From Rhodosorus marinus (taxonomy: Eukaryota > Rhodophyta > Stylonematophyceae > Stylonematales > Stylonemataceae): a DNA stretch of 64,000 bases. The notes beneath the pieces are model-generated. The model made no database searches and was not told the DNA's origin. It worked only from the letters and a program-made list of their open reading frames with translations. The translations under genes were made by a program, and so were the position numbers. The number at the start of each line of letters is the position of its first letter. Within the stretch, counting starts at the first letter, position 1. The stretch is from contig JAMWBK010000010.1 in the NCBI GenBank assembly GCA_029953675.1, forward strand, positions 930,001 to 994,000, written 5' to 3'. Positions 47,629-58,455 of this stretch are shown here, in pieces.

Positions 47629-49843
47629 TTCTTCTCCTTTCCTTTTAGCTGAGTTTTCACTCAGACCCTCAAACCAAACTCCTGAAATACTCAGATCCAA
47701 GCTCCCCACAGACGTGATCTCCTCTTCCCTCCAGCAGCACCTTCCCCAAACACCATTCGCAATCCACAATCGGACACCAAAAAAAAAAAAACACGCTCTC
47801 CGCAAAACGTCCGAAAAAAAGAAAGAAATTGAATGGAAGTGATTTCCATTGGCCCATCAGCAACTGATTATTATTTAAAAAGAGAATATATATCAAAACT
47901 CTATTAACTTATTTGTATTTTATTTAATTATTTGCACCAATAAAATACACATGATATGATATCTTCTATTTTTCATCTGATCATTTAAATTCTAGAAACA
48001 GGGCTTGGAGATTCTTTTCACTATATTAGTATTCGATCGTCATCATGCGTTTTCTGAGGAGCGCCAGTACGGAGCACGCTGGTGACGCATGTCCAACAAT
48101 AATCGTAGCGGTAGAGCGCCAGAGCGTCAGATGAAGCCGCCCGAGAAGGCTTTCAAGACGCCCTGGGTCATTTTCGAGAGACAGGACGAAGTTATCGGGA
48201 AAGCAAACTCCGTCTAAAAGCCCAAGAGAGTCGATTGTGAGTGGTACAAACCCATGGGACAGCGCCGTGTCCGGAAACGTAGGATGAGCCATCGCCACGG
48301 TGTCTTGAGGCTCCTTCAGTCGTCGCTTTGAAACCAGATACATCGCGTCGAGCAGAAGCCGGAAAGTATCTCGCAGCCTGAGGATACGGATATGGATCAC
48401 TCAAGATACTCGTCCGCGGTGCCTGAACATCAGGAGCAAGCACCCTATCTGCTGGTCAAGGGACCTCGTATCCCACCACTAGGTATATTTCGAGCGAATT
48501 CGACCGCAGATATCGGAACAACAGTCTCTTTATCTACGAACACGAACGAATACGGGTCCCCATGATCCCCCCCAGGCTAGACCCTACCAAAGGGTACCAA
48601 ACCTTGTTATTTAAGGTGAAGTGAACCAATGATATGGATAAGACAATAACGGAACCAGTTTTTTGTTTTTCAGGTAAAAAAAAGGAAATATTGTTCGTCG
48701 GTATTTTGTTGGCTTTTTGAGGGGGGGGAGGTGGGGAAAAGAAGTACGGAGTGAGCGAAGGCAATGGCAATGGTGGTGGAGGGATGCTGGTAGATGGAGG
48801 TGATTAAAGAAAACCGAATCAGGTATTAGCCTAAGGACAGAAGGAGGAAGCTCTTATAGTGCGGCGTATTCCGTCTCTTTTTCACGTAGTACTCCAAACG
48901 CTCTCTGAATACAAGGTGTTTTAGAACGTTGAGTAGTGCGGTGTGTCTGATGACCGGTTCGGACGTTTGGAGCGTGGCAGTGTTTAGGGCCAGAGCAAGA
49001 ATCGGAATGGAGACATGCCAAAGACTACTGAAGATAGTAGAGAATGGCTAGTATCGTTTGAAGACACTGGTTGTATGATGCGTTTTGTCACAGTGCCAAG
49101 TTGAGCCTGAAGCCAGCGCACTCTTGAACACATGGTGCTCAACCCATACCCAGTGTATTTTTACTCTCTTGTATGGCCACCTGACTCTATGGTGCAGCTT
49201 TAGCTGGCTGATGGTAATCGCAGGCTTCATCATAGGAGTCCTTTTCGTAACTCCCTGAGAGCTGAAGAAGAAAAAAGCTACTGATCCTCTTGCACAACTG
49301 GTTCCCTGTCGCTTAACGTATGCGGACTTCACTGAACACGGCGAAATAGTGTAAGAGCCTCTGTTCTTTACAACCTATGTTTCAGAGAGCTCTGGCTATC
49401 GCTTGATTCTGAATTTCTAACACCAACATGGAGAGGCAGCCTTCAGCAGCGATACCCAGTATGTTGGCCACCCCGGGCATCGCGAATCCTCGCTCGAGGC
49501 ACTCTCCAATTGCGCCCATTGTCTAGCAGACTATTACCATACGCTGGGCGTTCGGTTTCTGCTTTGGAGCATGTGCCTACCGCCGCGCACCATGATGCAC
49601 GAAGAACTAGTAGGTAGTAACCCCCAGTCCCTTGGGCTCGCATCTCAACGGCCAGCTCAGGCAAGGAGCGTGGTCAAGTTCTCCGCGCGGATCGCGAAAG
49701 AATCGTACTCGGGTACCATGCTTGAAGGACAAAGCAAGCGGCGCGGAGCGCTCAATCATACCTTTCAGCTACAGTAGTTCATTTTATTTTCATTCGAGGA
49801 GTGGCTTCTCTTCGGTCTTCGCCGCCTTGACCGTTCCGGACTT
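47629..49843. other. Gene-poor stretch of 2.2 kb
   Basis: Upstream flank of PDAT (C-rich, then AT-rich at 47860-48010). A possible gene relic at 48026-48443 is listed separately. Frames at 49048-49332 (-) and 49571-49777 (+) have no motif. Confidence 0.4.
48026..48443 (-). pseudogene. Possible relic of a histidine-phosphatase-like gene
   Basis: Two overlapping reverse-strand frames show fragments reminiscent of the histidine phosphatase fold: one carries TSILSDPYPYPQAARYF, the other ends its core with TATIIVGHASPACSVLALL. They lie in different frames, neither has a convincing ATG, and the catalytic RHG start is not seen. A frameshifted relic or plain chance are both possible. Confidence 0.2.
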
Positions 49844-50306
49844 TCAAACTAAGGGGGTCGAATCTTCGTTCTGATTTCCGCTGCGTAAAAGCGTAGTCAA
49901 AGTTTGATCCTCAGACTATCTGGTTCTTGTCCAATGACACAAAAGCTTCATTTAAGGAAGCATGCTAAAAACAAGTCACTCGATTCTTCCGTTCTTCCTA
50001 AATTCTCGACACGTTGCAAATAGCAAGGCCGGTCAACGCTCAGCTCTATCGCTTTGCTATGGGATATCTCATGTACACTTACCTCTCCTCCTCCTCTAGC
50101 GATCGCTTCAGGATATCAATTCTATACTTCAACTTTTCGTTCTCAAGCTCAAGCTCCGCTATGCGCTTCGCACTATCCGGGTCGGAAACCGTCGAACCCT
50201 TCCTCAAGTTCGAGTTGGACGATGGCGAGAAATCTTCAAGCTGTTTAATTCGATTCGCGAGATGGACAGCAGCTTGTTCCAAGGACGATAATCTTGTTTC
50301 GTCCAT
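49844..50306 (-). CDS. Small coiled-coil protein
   Basis: Exon 1 (50083-50306) starts at a clear ATG (MDETRLSSLEQAAVHLANRI) and ends at a strong donor, GTAAGT. It encodes two helical heptad segments, the second KRIAELELENEKLKYRIDIL, around a Ser-rich linker. A good in-phase acceptor at 49881 adds a short acidic end (SGNQNEDSTPLV), giving 86 aa. An acceptor nearer exon 1 would give another short end, so the 3' part is uncertain. No family recognised. It is divergent from the PPR gene at 50949 and may share its upstream region. Confidence 0.5.
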
Positions 50307-50948
50307 CTCGTTTCTCCTCTACAAAAAACACAATAGCTCCCCAACCGGCTTCGTCCCAATCACCCCCTTCCCGATGCGCGGTAAGCACTAAAATCTGTGC
50401 AAAAACAAAGTCGAGAAAAATTCGTGAAATTCATTATTCGAATGACCGAATCAAACGATAGGAATTTCAAGGATACATTTGGCCAAGCGGAAATATGTAC
50501 AATTCATAAGTTTAGTTCGAGATGAAATGCCAATGTTACGCCCACTATCGAGCAAGCTTTCAGGGGTTCATTTCTGGCCTTGAGGAAAGTTTCAAATTTC
50601 ATATATCGCGGCCGCGAGCTGCACGATGTTACTTTGCAAGCCGATAATGGCCACATCCTTTGACCTCTCGGTGATGGTGTGGAGGAGGGGAAGGTGGCAT
50701 TGGAGATGGATTGGAGTGTTTACGGTCCAGTCTTGAGGAAAATTTCTATCTGAAATCCTGCTTGTCTTCATGGGAAAGCTCGTTCAGTTGTTCGTTCTCT
50801 AGATAGTGAATTTTTCGTGTTCTAAGCAAAGCTGGGGACGATGATGACGAAAGCGATCCTGAGTTGCTGCGCGGGCGACGGGGAGTGAATTTCTGAACAG
50901 CCGTATCCTGTAAAAAATTTAAGAGGAATAATCTCCGACTGTTTCAGC

Positions 50949-53336
50949 ATGGACAGTGGATTTTGTGTTAATGTCTTTGGTGCTTGGGCCAACTTTGGGG
51001 CTGAGAAGCGACCTGTTTGCGAACGTTCCCTGAACGAAGATAATAGAGTCTCGAGCAGAGTCGTAGTTTGTGCGAAGAAGAAGAAGAAGAAGAGAAAGGG
51101 TGCTTCTCCTCCACCTCAGTGGCCTGGCGGGGATCCTGACAATGTGCCCCCCGAGTACGAAGAGCTTTCTGATCATGTTCAGCAGTGTTTCTTGGACTTG
51201 AAATCGAGAAACCTAGAGGCCGCGAGGCTATCTTTCGAGGAGCTTCTTACCTGTGAACTATCCCCCTCAAACCAGATATACGGGTCAATGGTTCTCAACT
51301 TTGCGAAGTGCAGTTCAATTGAGGATGCAGAGAAGACTTTGCGGGTGGCCAACGAAAGGAACGGACCGAGCATTGATGTGTACAATGCGCTTATTCGCTG
51401 CTACTGCCTTGTAAGACGAATGGATAAAGTGAAAGAGGCCTACCACCAGCTCCTTGATCATGGACTGAGGCCGACTGGAAAGACGATCTATGAGATTGGA
51501 ACTCTCGCGACGGCACTTCGTGACAAGGAAACCGCAAAATGGATCATGACTGAGGTTAAAAGACTTCGTCTCCGTAAGGATAGGAACGTTTTTAAGACAA
51601 TCCTTAAGTACTACGCACTTATGGAGGACAGCGATAACCTTGAGCTGGCTAGTTACGAGATGGTTGAGAGCTATGGGATGAGGATGGACGTTGAAGCGTA
51701 TAACATTCGAGTGAACGGACTTGCTTATGCTGGTGAACTGGACACCGCAGAGGATGTTATCAAGGAAATGAAGGAGAACATGCTGAAACCTGATGAAGTT
51801 ACGTATCTAGCGCTTCTGAGAGGGTACGTCCGTGAACGAAATCCAGAAAGGGTGAAGAAGGCCTTCTATCTCATGAAACAGCACAAAGCACGGCCGAACT
51901 CCCTGTCGATGGCTCCGATATTCCGACTGATGGGTGAGATCAATGACTACGAAGGAGCGAGGTTCTATCTGAAGGAGATGCGTATCGCAAAGCTAAGAAT
52001 CTCTTCATTCGTGTTCAATGCAATGATATCGATATTTGCTGCTGCTGGGGACATGAGTTCTGCATTGGAGACATTCCGAAGAATGCAAAAAGAAGATATT
52101 CTCCCGAGTTTGACCACTTATCGGGCACTGTTCCAGGAATACATTTGCGAAGAGAACGACATGCGGTTTCCTCCTTCTGAGGAGATATTCGGGAAACTGT
52201 TAGCCGAGCACAATATTCAAGAGGATTTGTACCTGGATGCGCTTCTTCTTGACGCCTACTTGCGAAACGGGCAGCCAAGTCGAGCCCGCTCCCTGTTGAG
52301 GAGAATCTCCCGCGATGGGCGTCCGGTTAAGGTTGTTATTTACAACGTTATGATCCGCTCCCTGTGCGAAAGAGGACGGACAGAGGAAGCTGAGGAGCTT
52401 CTAAAGCGGATGCGGGTACTAGATATACAACCAAACTACAGATCATTCTCCCCCCTACTGCGCGCATACTGCTTCCAGCTTGAAGACGAAAAAGCGTTCC
52501 AGTGTCTTTTAGAAATGAGAGAAAGCGTGCTCTTCCCAAGGCAGTCAGCTCGATCTTCGGTGCGGTCGGCCCGGAACAAATCGCATAAATTCGAGAGACT
52601 TGTCCCTTTGATACGAGAGATGGATGCTGAACTCATAGAGGAAATGAAGAGGATGCGACTGATCCCTCGGAAGAAGATCCGAAAAATGCTCTACTTGAAA
52701 CGGTACACAGACAACAAAGTATGGAAGATTTTCGAGGACCATCAGCTTCAGTACGATCGGCTGACGGAGAGGATAGACGGCGAACTTTTCGAAAAAGGTC
52801 GTTATAGACCGGACGAGTTGTTTGAGTTTGGGGAGAGAGACAGTGATTTGGCAGCCGACATGGCGATTTTGAACAAAGCCGTTGAGCCCACTTTGCCCCA
52901 GCTAGTTGAAGGAGGACTCATAAGCCAGTCAACGAAGCATCTGTGGGTTGATGAAGACAACGATGATGAACCTCATCAGGACGAACCGCGGAATGCGAGG
53001 CTACTCTCTTCTAGAATAGCTTTCGAAGAGGAGGAAGAAGAGGAAGGGGAAGAGAAAGAAGAGGAAGAAGAGGAAGAAGAGGAAGAAGAGGAAGAAGAGG
53101 AAGAAGAGGAAGAAGAGGAAGGAGAGGAGGAGGAAGAAGAAGAGAACGAAAAGGCCGAGCAATCTGAAGCAGCGCTTAAAGATGAAGAGGAAGAGGGTGA
53201 AGGTGAAGAAGGGGAGGAAGTTGAGAGCTCCTTACCGACCTATAGTAGGTTGGACGTCGAAGTAGATGAGGATATTGACGAGACGAATGACGGAGTAAGC
53301 GAGCAATTTCTCTATCTCATAAAGCTCATCCGCTAG
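50949..53336 (+). CDS. Pentatricopeptide repeat (PPR) protein, organellar, acidic tail
   Basis: An intronless frame of 795 aa. Leader MDSGFCVNVFGAWANFG (Phe at 5) suggests plastid import. A Lys run follows, and then from residue about 80 to 550 there is a tandem series of 35-residue PPR helices of the P class, such as VDVEAYNIRVNGLAYAGELD (Tyr/Asn/Gly pattern) and SLTTYRALFQEYICEENDM. PPR proteins bind organelle RNA one base per repeat. No catalytic or editing domain is present. The C-terminal quarter ends in an extreme Glu tract encoded by a GAGGAAGAA-type microsatellite at about 53030-53150. It faces a related PPR gene tail to tail. Confidence 0.93.
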   Translation: MDSGFCVNVFGAWANFGAEKRPVCERSLNEDNRVSSRVVVCAKKKKKKRKGASPPPQWPGGDPDNVPPEYEELSDHVQQCFLDLKSRNLEAARLSFEELLTCELSPSNQIYGSMVLNFAKCSSIEDAEKTLRVANERNGPSIDVYNALIRCYCLVRRMDKVKEAYHQLLDHGLRPTGKTIYEIGTLATALRDKETAKWIMTEVKRLRLRKDRNVFKTILKYYALMEDSDNLELASYEMVESYGMRMDVEAYNIRVNGLAYAGELDTAEDVIKEMKENMLKPDEVTYLALLRGYVRERNPERVKKAFYLMKQHKARPNSLSMAPIFRLMGEINDYEGARFYLKEMRIAKLRISSFVFNAMISIFAAAGDMSSALETFRRMQKEDILPSLTTYRALFQEYICEENDMRFPPSEEIFGKLLAEHNIQEDLYLDALLLDAYLRNGQPSRARSLLRRISRDGRPVKVVIYNVMIRSLCERGRTEEAEELLKRMRVLDIQPNYRSFSPLLRAYCFQLEDEKAFQCLLEMRESVLFPRQSARSSVRSARNKSHKFERLVPLIREMDAELIEEMKRMRLIPRKKIRKMLYLKRYTDNKVWKIFEDHQLQYDRLTERIDGELFEKGRYRPDELFEFGERDSDLAADMAILNKAVEPTLPQLVEGGLISQSTKHLWVDEDNDDEPHQDEPRNARLLSSRIAFEEEEEEEGEEKEEEEEEEEEEEEEEEEEEEEEGEEEEEEENEKAEQSEAALKDEEEEGEGEEGEEVESSLPTYSRLDVEVDEDIDETNDGVSEQFLYLIKLIR
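53028..53150 (+). repeat. GAG/GAA microsatellite coding poly-Glu
   Basis: About 120 bp of near-pure GAG and GAA codons inside the PPR gene, with a 6-bp (GAAGAG) period through the centre. Length polymorphism is likely and would change only the acidic tail. Confidence 0.85.
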
Positions 53337-53549
53337 GTTTTATTTAATGCCGCTGAGCTTTAGGTACAGATTGAAACGGGGTGAATCAGGAACCGCGCTT
53401 CAGCGCTTAGGATCTTAAATCAATTTTACCTACTCTATGTCCGGCTCAGTTATGTGCTCTGTTATTAAAGCTAGACGTCAAAAAGTTACTGTCACACTGA
53501 ACTCATTATACAAAAGGATCTTTTCCTCGAATTCAGCGGTCTCCTAATT

Positions 53550-55571
53550 TTAGTTCGTTTCTGGTGGAGGTAGCACGCCCTCCAAGAGGGTGAGCCGAAG
53601 GCCGGCCTTCGAATGAGCCCCGTCTTGTTCCTTCTTTTCCACGTTCTCTACTTTCTCCAAAGGTTCAACAAGCTCACCATGGATTTCATCATCCTCTGGG
53701 GTGTCCACCACTCCATCGAGATACACAATCTCGTCCATGTACGATTCCACGTCCTCTTCGTATTCGTCGTATTCAAATTCATCTTCCTCATCCTCTTCTA
53801 GAGCGCCTTCTGCGTCCTCTCCATCTCCTTCTACATCATCCTCCAGCTCCAGTTCCGCCTGTTTCGCTTCCTCTTCCAAGACCCTTGCCTCCCGCTCCTC
53901 AGCTTGGATCCTCTCCTCAACCACCCTCCTCCTGGATGTCTCCAAGGCGTCAAGGAGCTGTATCCAGTTCGGGTCCCTCGAAAATGTATCAAATACAGCT
54001 CGGTGTACACGCCTGGACGGAGTCACAGAGAAGCGACGCATCCATTTTATGAGGTCAAGGACGCCATCGAAATCCCGCTCCTTGCAGAGGGCGGCAGTTA
54101 AGCTACCGTAGCTGCGCTCGTTTGGGGTAATTCCCGTCTCATTGGCTTTCTCCAAGATTTCTACTGCCTTTGAGATTTGCGACGAGCGCAAGAAGTGGTC
54201 CGCAACGGCGTTGAACGAATTGATCTCCGGAGAAATCATCGCATCCTTCATTACCAGGACAGTACGATGCGCTGAATCAATGCTGTTCGTTCGTAAGTAG
54301 GCATCCAAGAGCGCTGCATATTGCTCTTCTGCTTCTTCGAGCGACTCAACAATCTCTTCCGGGGATGCGAACCGATTCTCATCGTTGTTATAGAACTTGT
54401 AGAAAAGCGATGCGTACGTGCGCAAGGTAGGGATGTACTCGTCTCGGATGAAATACTGAAACGTGTCAAAAGACTTTGCAAGGTTGGTCCGTTTGCTCTG
54501 AAGTTGGAGAAGTTTGTGGTAGGTCTTCTGTTTGAGGCGAACGTTATCGGCCCGAACGTCATCGACCAAGGCCTCAGCAGAATCTAGATCGCCGGCCTTG
54601 CAATACGCTGCCATTAGGATACCGTACGTTGCCGCAGTTGGTCGAAACGATTCCTTTCGCATTCTCATCAAGGTTTTGGTGGCGGATGATATGTTCCCTG
54701 CTGCCAGGTAGGAACGGATCATCGCCGTGTACGTCGCGTCATTCGGCCTCAAGCCGGACTCGAGCAGCTCGCGCAAGATGACCTCCATTTTTTTCAGGTT
54801 TCCTTTCCTTCCATTTACGAACAGTCTCGAGTTGAAAACGTCCAATGTCGGCTCAAACCCATTGTCCAGCATCTCCCGGAAGTGCTCCTCAGCAGCTCGC
54901 GCGTCGTCCTCCATAGCGTCCAATTTTATTAAGGCGGCATATGTGAATTCGCTAGGAGCAGGTTTTCTGCTATGCATCAGATTCACTACCCATTTTACGG
55001 ATCCAGCATCCCCTGTCTGGGCTAGGTAATTAACTGCCACTGCGTAAGACCTTCCTTCCGGCTCAATTCCATTTTCGAACATTCTTATTAGCGCTTTCTT
55101 GACCCCTGACCTGTCTGCTGCGCGTCCATACGCTCTAATAAGAATCGTGAAGCTCTCCAAGTTCGGGTCAACATCCCTCATAGCCATTTCTGTGAAGACT
55201 TTCTCGACGTCTATGGTTCCCGAGAGTTTTTCAAAGCTCTTCAGGATGAGGTTATAGGTGGACAGACTAGGGAAGAATTCACAAGCCCGGAGCCTGGTGA
55301 GCGACATCCGAGCTTTTTCCAGATGGCCAACCTTGGCCGCCCGTAGCAGCGCCTCCACTGAATTTTGAAGTTCATCCTCTTTCTTAGTCCGAATCGCGCG
55401 TTGAACCTGCTGCCTACCTCGAGGAGCTCTCTTCTTCTTCTTCTTCTTCTTTCTCGCCTCGTCCATCATGGTCTCAAGCCACCACAAGCATATTGAAACG
55501 TCACGAGTCCTCGCGGATCTCCTCGTAGTTACTCCAGCACTGACAAAGCATATTCTCCGTTCAACCTCCAT
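53550..55571 (-). CDS. Second PPR protein, related to its neighbour
   Basis: An intronless frame of 673 aa on the reverse strand. After a leader (Phe at 9) and a run of seven Lys it carries P-class PPR repeats, for example SLSTYNLILKSFEKLSGTID and NLESFTILIRAYGRAADRSG. It ends in a Glu/Asp-rich tail and a short C-terminus. It shares with the gene at 50949-53336 the Lys run, the acidic tail and specific wording. IPTLRTYASLFYKFYNNDEN followed by PEEI and YAALLDAYLR parallels LPSLTTYRALFQEYICEEND, SEEI and DALLLDAYLR. This suggests an inverted duplication. The target RNA is unknown. Confidence 0.92.
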   Translation of the reverse strand: MEVERRICFVSAGVTTRRSARTRDVSICLWWLETMMDEARKKKKKKKRAPRGRQQVQRAIRTKKEDELQNSVEALLRAAKVGHLEKARMSLTRLRACEFFPSLSTYNLILKSFEKLSGTIDVEKVFTEMAMRDVDPNLESFTILIRAYGRAADRSGVKKALIRMFENGIEPEGRSYAVAVNYLAQTGDAGSVKWVVNLMHSRKPAPSEFTYAALIKLDAMEDDARAAEEHFREMLDNGFEPTLDVFNSRLFVNGRKGNLKKMEVILRELLESGLRPNDATYTAMIRSYLAAGNISSATKTLMRMRKESFRPTAATYGILMAAYCKAGDLDSAEALVDDVRADNVRLKQKTYHKLLQLQSKRTNLAKSFDTFQYFIRDEYIPTLRTYASLFYKFYNNDENRFASPEEIVESLEEAEEQYAALLDAYLRTNSIDSAHRTVLVMKDAMISPEINSFNAVADHFLRSSQISKAVEILEKANETGITPNERSYGSLTAALCKERDFDGVLDLIKWMRRFSVTPSRRVHRAVFDTFSRDPNWIQLLDALETSRRRVVEERIQAEEREARVLEEEAKQAELELEDDVEGDGEDAEGALEEDEEDEFEYDEYEEDVESYMDEIVYLDGVVDTPEDDEIHGELVEPLEKVENVEKKEQDGAHSKAGLRLTLLEGVLPPPETN

Positions 55572-56635
55572 GAGCTCAAATCAAAAACTGTAGATCTTCG
55601 GCACACACGAGACCTCAGTACAGCTTGAAACCGAGAGAGACAAGGCTTTCGAGAAAGGAATCTACTCGTTTTGTTTTCCCTAGTAAGTTTCATACACTGT
55701 CATCCCAAACAATAATAAAATACACTCTGGGAACACAACCCCTCCCAGAACAGCTCAGTCTCCTCGCAATCTCCTGCCAAGCTGGTTTGATATCCTCATT
55801 TGATATGGCAAAACCCACTAGGTTTTAGAGCTCCAAATTCAAAACAAAACCTCCGGCTCCGTCTCCCTCTCTCTCTGTCTCTCTCTGCAGCAATTCACAG
55901 TAAACTATCTATCCCGGGCACCGTTCTTAAAAAACTCTTCTTTCTGAGGACTTCTTGCTCATCGTCCTTCGTAAAGTCCGTGGACTTAATAAATCTGGCA
56001 ACGACCGCAGATTGGAATTTTTTCTATTTAGAAACTACCGAAATTTTATATTTTGGAGTACGAACCGTCTGCTGTTATGACAAGCGCCGACTAGGTATGT
56101 GGTCCAAGTTACGGTGGAGAGGCGATATGTAGCGGGTGCGAAGAAGTAATATGGCCTGAGCGAGTGAACTCGGCTCAGGCTATCTTCCTTTCCCGCTCTC
56201 CGGTTTCAAGTCTCAGGTTTCAGGTTCTTGCGGGGGATATCTGATGTCATGTTACGGTGGTGTGCGCAGGTCGTTCACGTTGGACGTTTGTTTGTTTTCT
56301 GTCTGCAGCCGGGAAGTTGGATTTAGTTCATCTAGTTTCGTTTCTTCCAGCCTGGGATGCTGATATGGGATTATCAGTAAGAGCGGGAGCCATGACACGG
56401 GCATTGGCCATATAGATTATAGGTCCTAGCCTGGGCTTCGCCCGCATCCCGGTACGCACACAACAGAGGCAGAACAGCTTGCACCGTGGATATTTGTCAT
56501 CCGATAAACATCTATAGTTTCCCGAAAAAACCGCGAAAATCGCATCGTATAGCTCCAGAGATTCACATGCGTTGTCTGGCACATCTGGTGGAAAAAGAAG
56601 CAGCCATTCCATGATCTATTCGTAGATTTGTGCTG
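55572..56635. other. Intergenic stretch
   Basis: Upstream flank of the second PPR gene, with a CT microsatellite at 55860-55890, then sequence downstream of the eight-exon gene. Frames at 56328-56612 (-) have no motif. Confidence 0.4.
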
Positions 56636-58455
56636 TTAAAGCTGAGGTCCCATCGCTGGGACAGGTCCAGACTTCGTTGGCAAGCAAAAGTTGCTACTCT
56701 GGTCGATCTGCAGGGCATTCCTTCCTTCGCGAATGAGAGTTGAAACTGCAAGCGAGTTTTGCACTGCTCGTAATTTTGCACGTCAGGCAAATTGATTAAC
56801 GGAAGACTACCTCGATGCGATCGATATATTCCGTTGCTCCTTCATGGTTTGCCGTCTCGACCATTACACTGCTGTCAATGCGCCAGACTCTAAGACCTTC
56901 AAGCGGATGTTCCAATTCATCTGGTCCTGTTGAAAAGGACTCATTTTAGATACAAATTCGTGCAGGCGTTAGACGCACGTATTTTGATATTACCACGGGG
57001 TCCAAGCTTAGTAAGGTGTCCTTAAAATCTGCCGTAAGTGATTGAATTATCCGAGGCCCTTCACGTTGGACTTCAGCAGGGCATTGCAACCTGAAGAGGT
57101 CAATAAAGTAAGCAAGGTACAGTGCCAGAAGACTTTCCTTAAGCTTGTCGTCTGGTCTCGCGTCCTTGAAGCTCCTGTGTTGGTAGTCAACAGTCAGATG
57201 ATATTATTCCCTAAATATCTTCTAAAGTAGCCATCAACTCAATCCCTCCCAGCTTACCACATGAGAACAGCCACGAAGGATTCCGGTTCCATAGTCAGCA
57301 TCCGAAGCTCAGCTGGGATTTCGACCATCTTTCCTCGGAGTTGATTCTTCACAACCTCCTGGCATATCCAAAACTTGAGCAGAACAAGTCTCAGACCACG
57401 CCCGAGCTTCTGCTTTTTCAGGGTTACTGCGAAGGTTTAGACTTACTGCCATACGTGGATTCTGTTGACCAAGCAAGAACTCCTCCTGCTCTTCGCGTGG
57501 TAACTCCACAAGCTTCTCTGAAAGCTGATGTACCTGTCAACGGAAAGTCAAAATCCGCCTCAGCTGACTGCGCACTATCGTTCATGTTCAAACCACGGTA
57601 TCTTTTCTGAGGCGTACATCGAGAACGGAAGCGCGATGTGAATGTAGCCTTTGCTGGTCAAACAATTCCTCCCAAAGGCGCATAAGCACTTCATAGCTTT
57701 CCGCCTTGTGCTTCTCGATGCTAAACAGTACCGCCTTACGCAGCGCTCGCCCCAGTCGATTCAATATGAAGGGGCTTTTCTGCTGCTTGAGAAACGCCTG
57801 ATCTACGAATGTCTTTCTACCAGTTCTGATAGCGTTTGTCACGTGGTGTAGAAAGAGCTCTATATTTCTCCACTGCGGATGAACTAACTCGTCTGATCCA
57901 ACGTAGGTTTCCAGTAGCTTTTTCAGGTCCTTATATCGAAAACGAGTTTGCTAGTGTTTCAGCAGAAGGGCTGAGAGAAATGCCATAGGGTTTAGGTATC
58001 CTACCTGTTTAGCCACAGCCTCGCTCGAGTCCTCCTCAACGACAAGGAAGTTCAGACATTCCAACAATATGTCCAACAATAAATCATCGTCACGTGAATC
58101 CATGCCGAGGAAGCAGTACGCGCCCGCATCCCTCGACTTTTCCGCGGTCATCATATCGCGCATGTTCCACAGGATGCCATCCTGCCTCATTCTCGCGTGC
58201 GAGGTCAGCAAGATCTTAATCATCCTGTGGAATGTGATGTAGGAAAGGCCCATATACTGTCCAATAGTGTGATGCACCTGCAGCCCAAACGTCAGGTCCT
58301 CCTCCAAAACATCGGTGAGAGCAAATGCACCACAGTCGTCCACCACAAATCTCCTAAATCAGTTCGAACGCCAAAAACAAAACGGATTACCTTTAAAAGC
58401 GTTATCCTTTTAAGCGAGGGTATATGGCCAGGCGGCGACAAAAGGCTCACTTCAT
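56636..58455 (-). CDS. Unrecognised eight-exon gene, about 426 aa
   Basis: Exons on the reverse strand: 58451-58455, 58005-58353, 57597-57929, 57447-57533, 57258-57328, 56975-57174, 56801-56926 and 56636-56745. All splice in phase with introns of 48 to 118 nt. The tiny first exon (ATG plus two bases) is the least sure; a longer 5' part is possible. The product is largely helical: FVVDDCGAFALTDVLEED, LLLDILLECLNFLVVEED, NRLGRALRKAVLFSIEKHKA, LALYLAYFIDLFRLQCPAEV. It ends SSNFCLPTKSGPVPAMGPQL. No leader, membrane segment or catalytic motif is seen. I do not recognise the family; the helical-repeat look suggests a scaffold or adaptor. Confidence 0.65.

Noticed and set aside
53701-54111. Ser-rich plus-strand frame inside the second PPR gene
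   Set aside because: It is the antisense of the Glu/Asp-coding tail and has no independent support.
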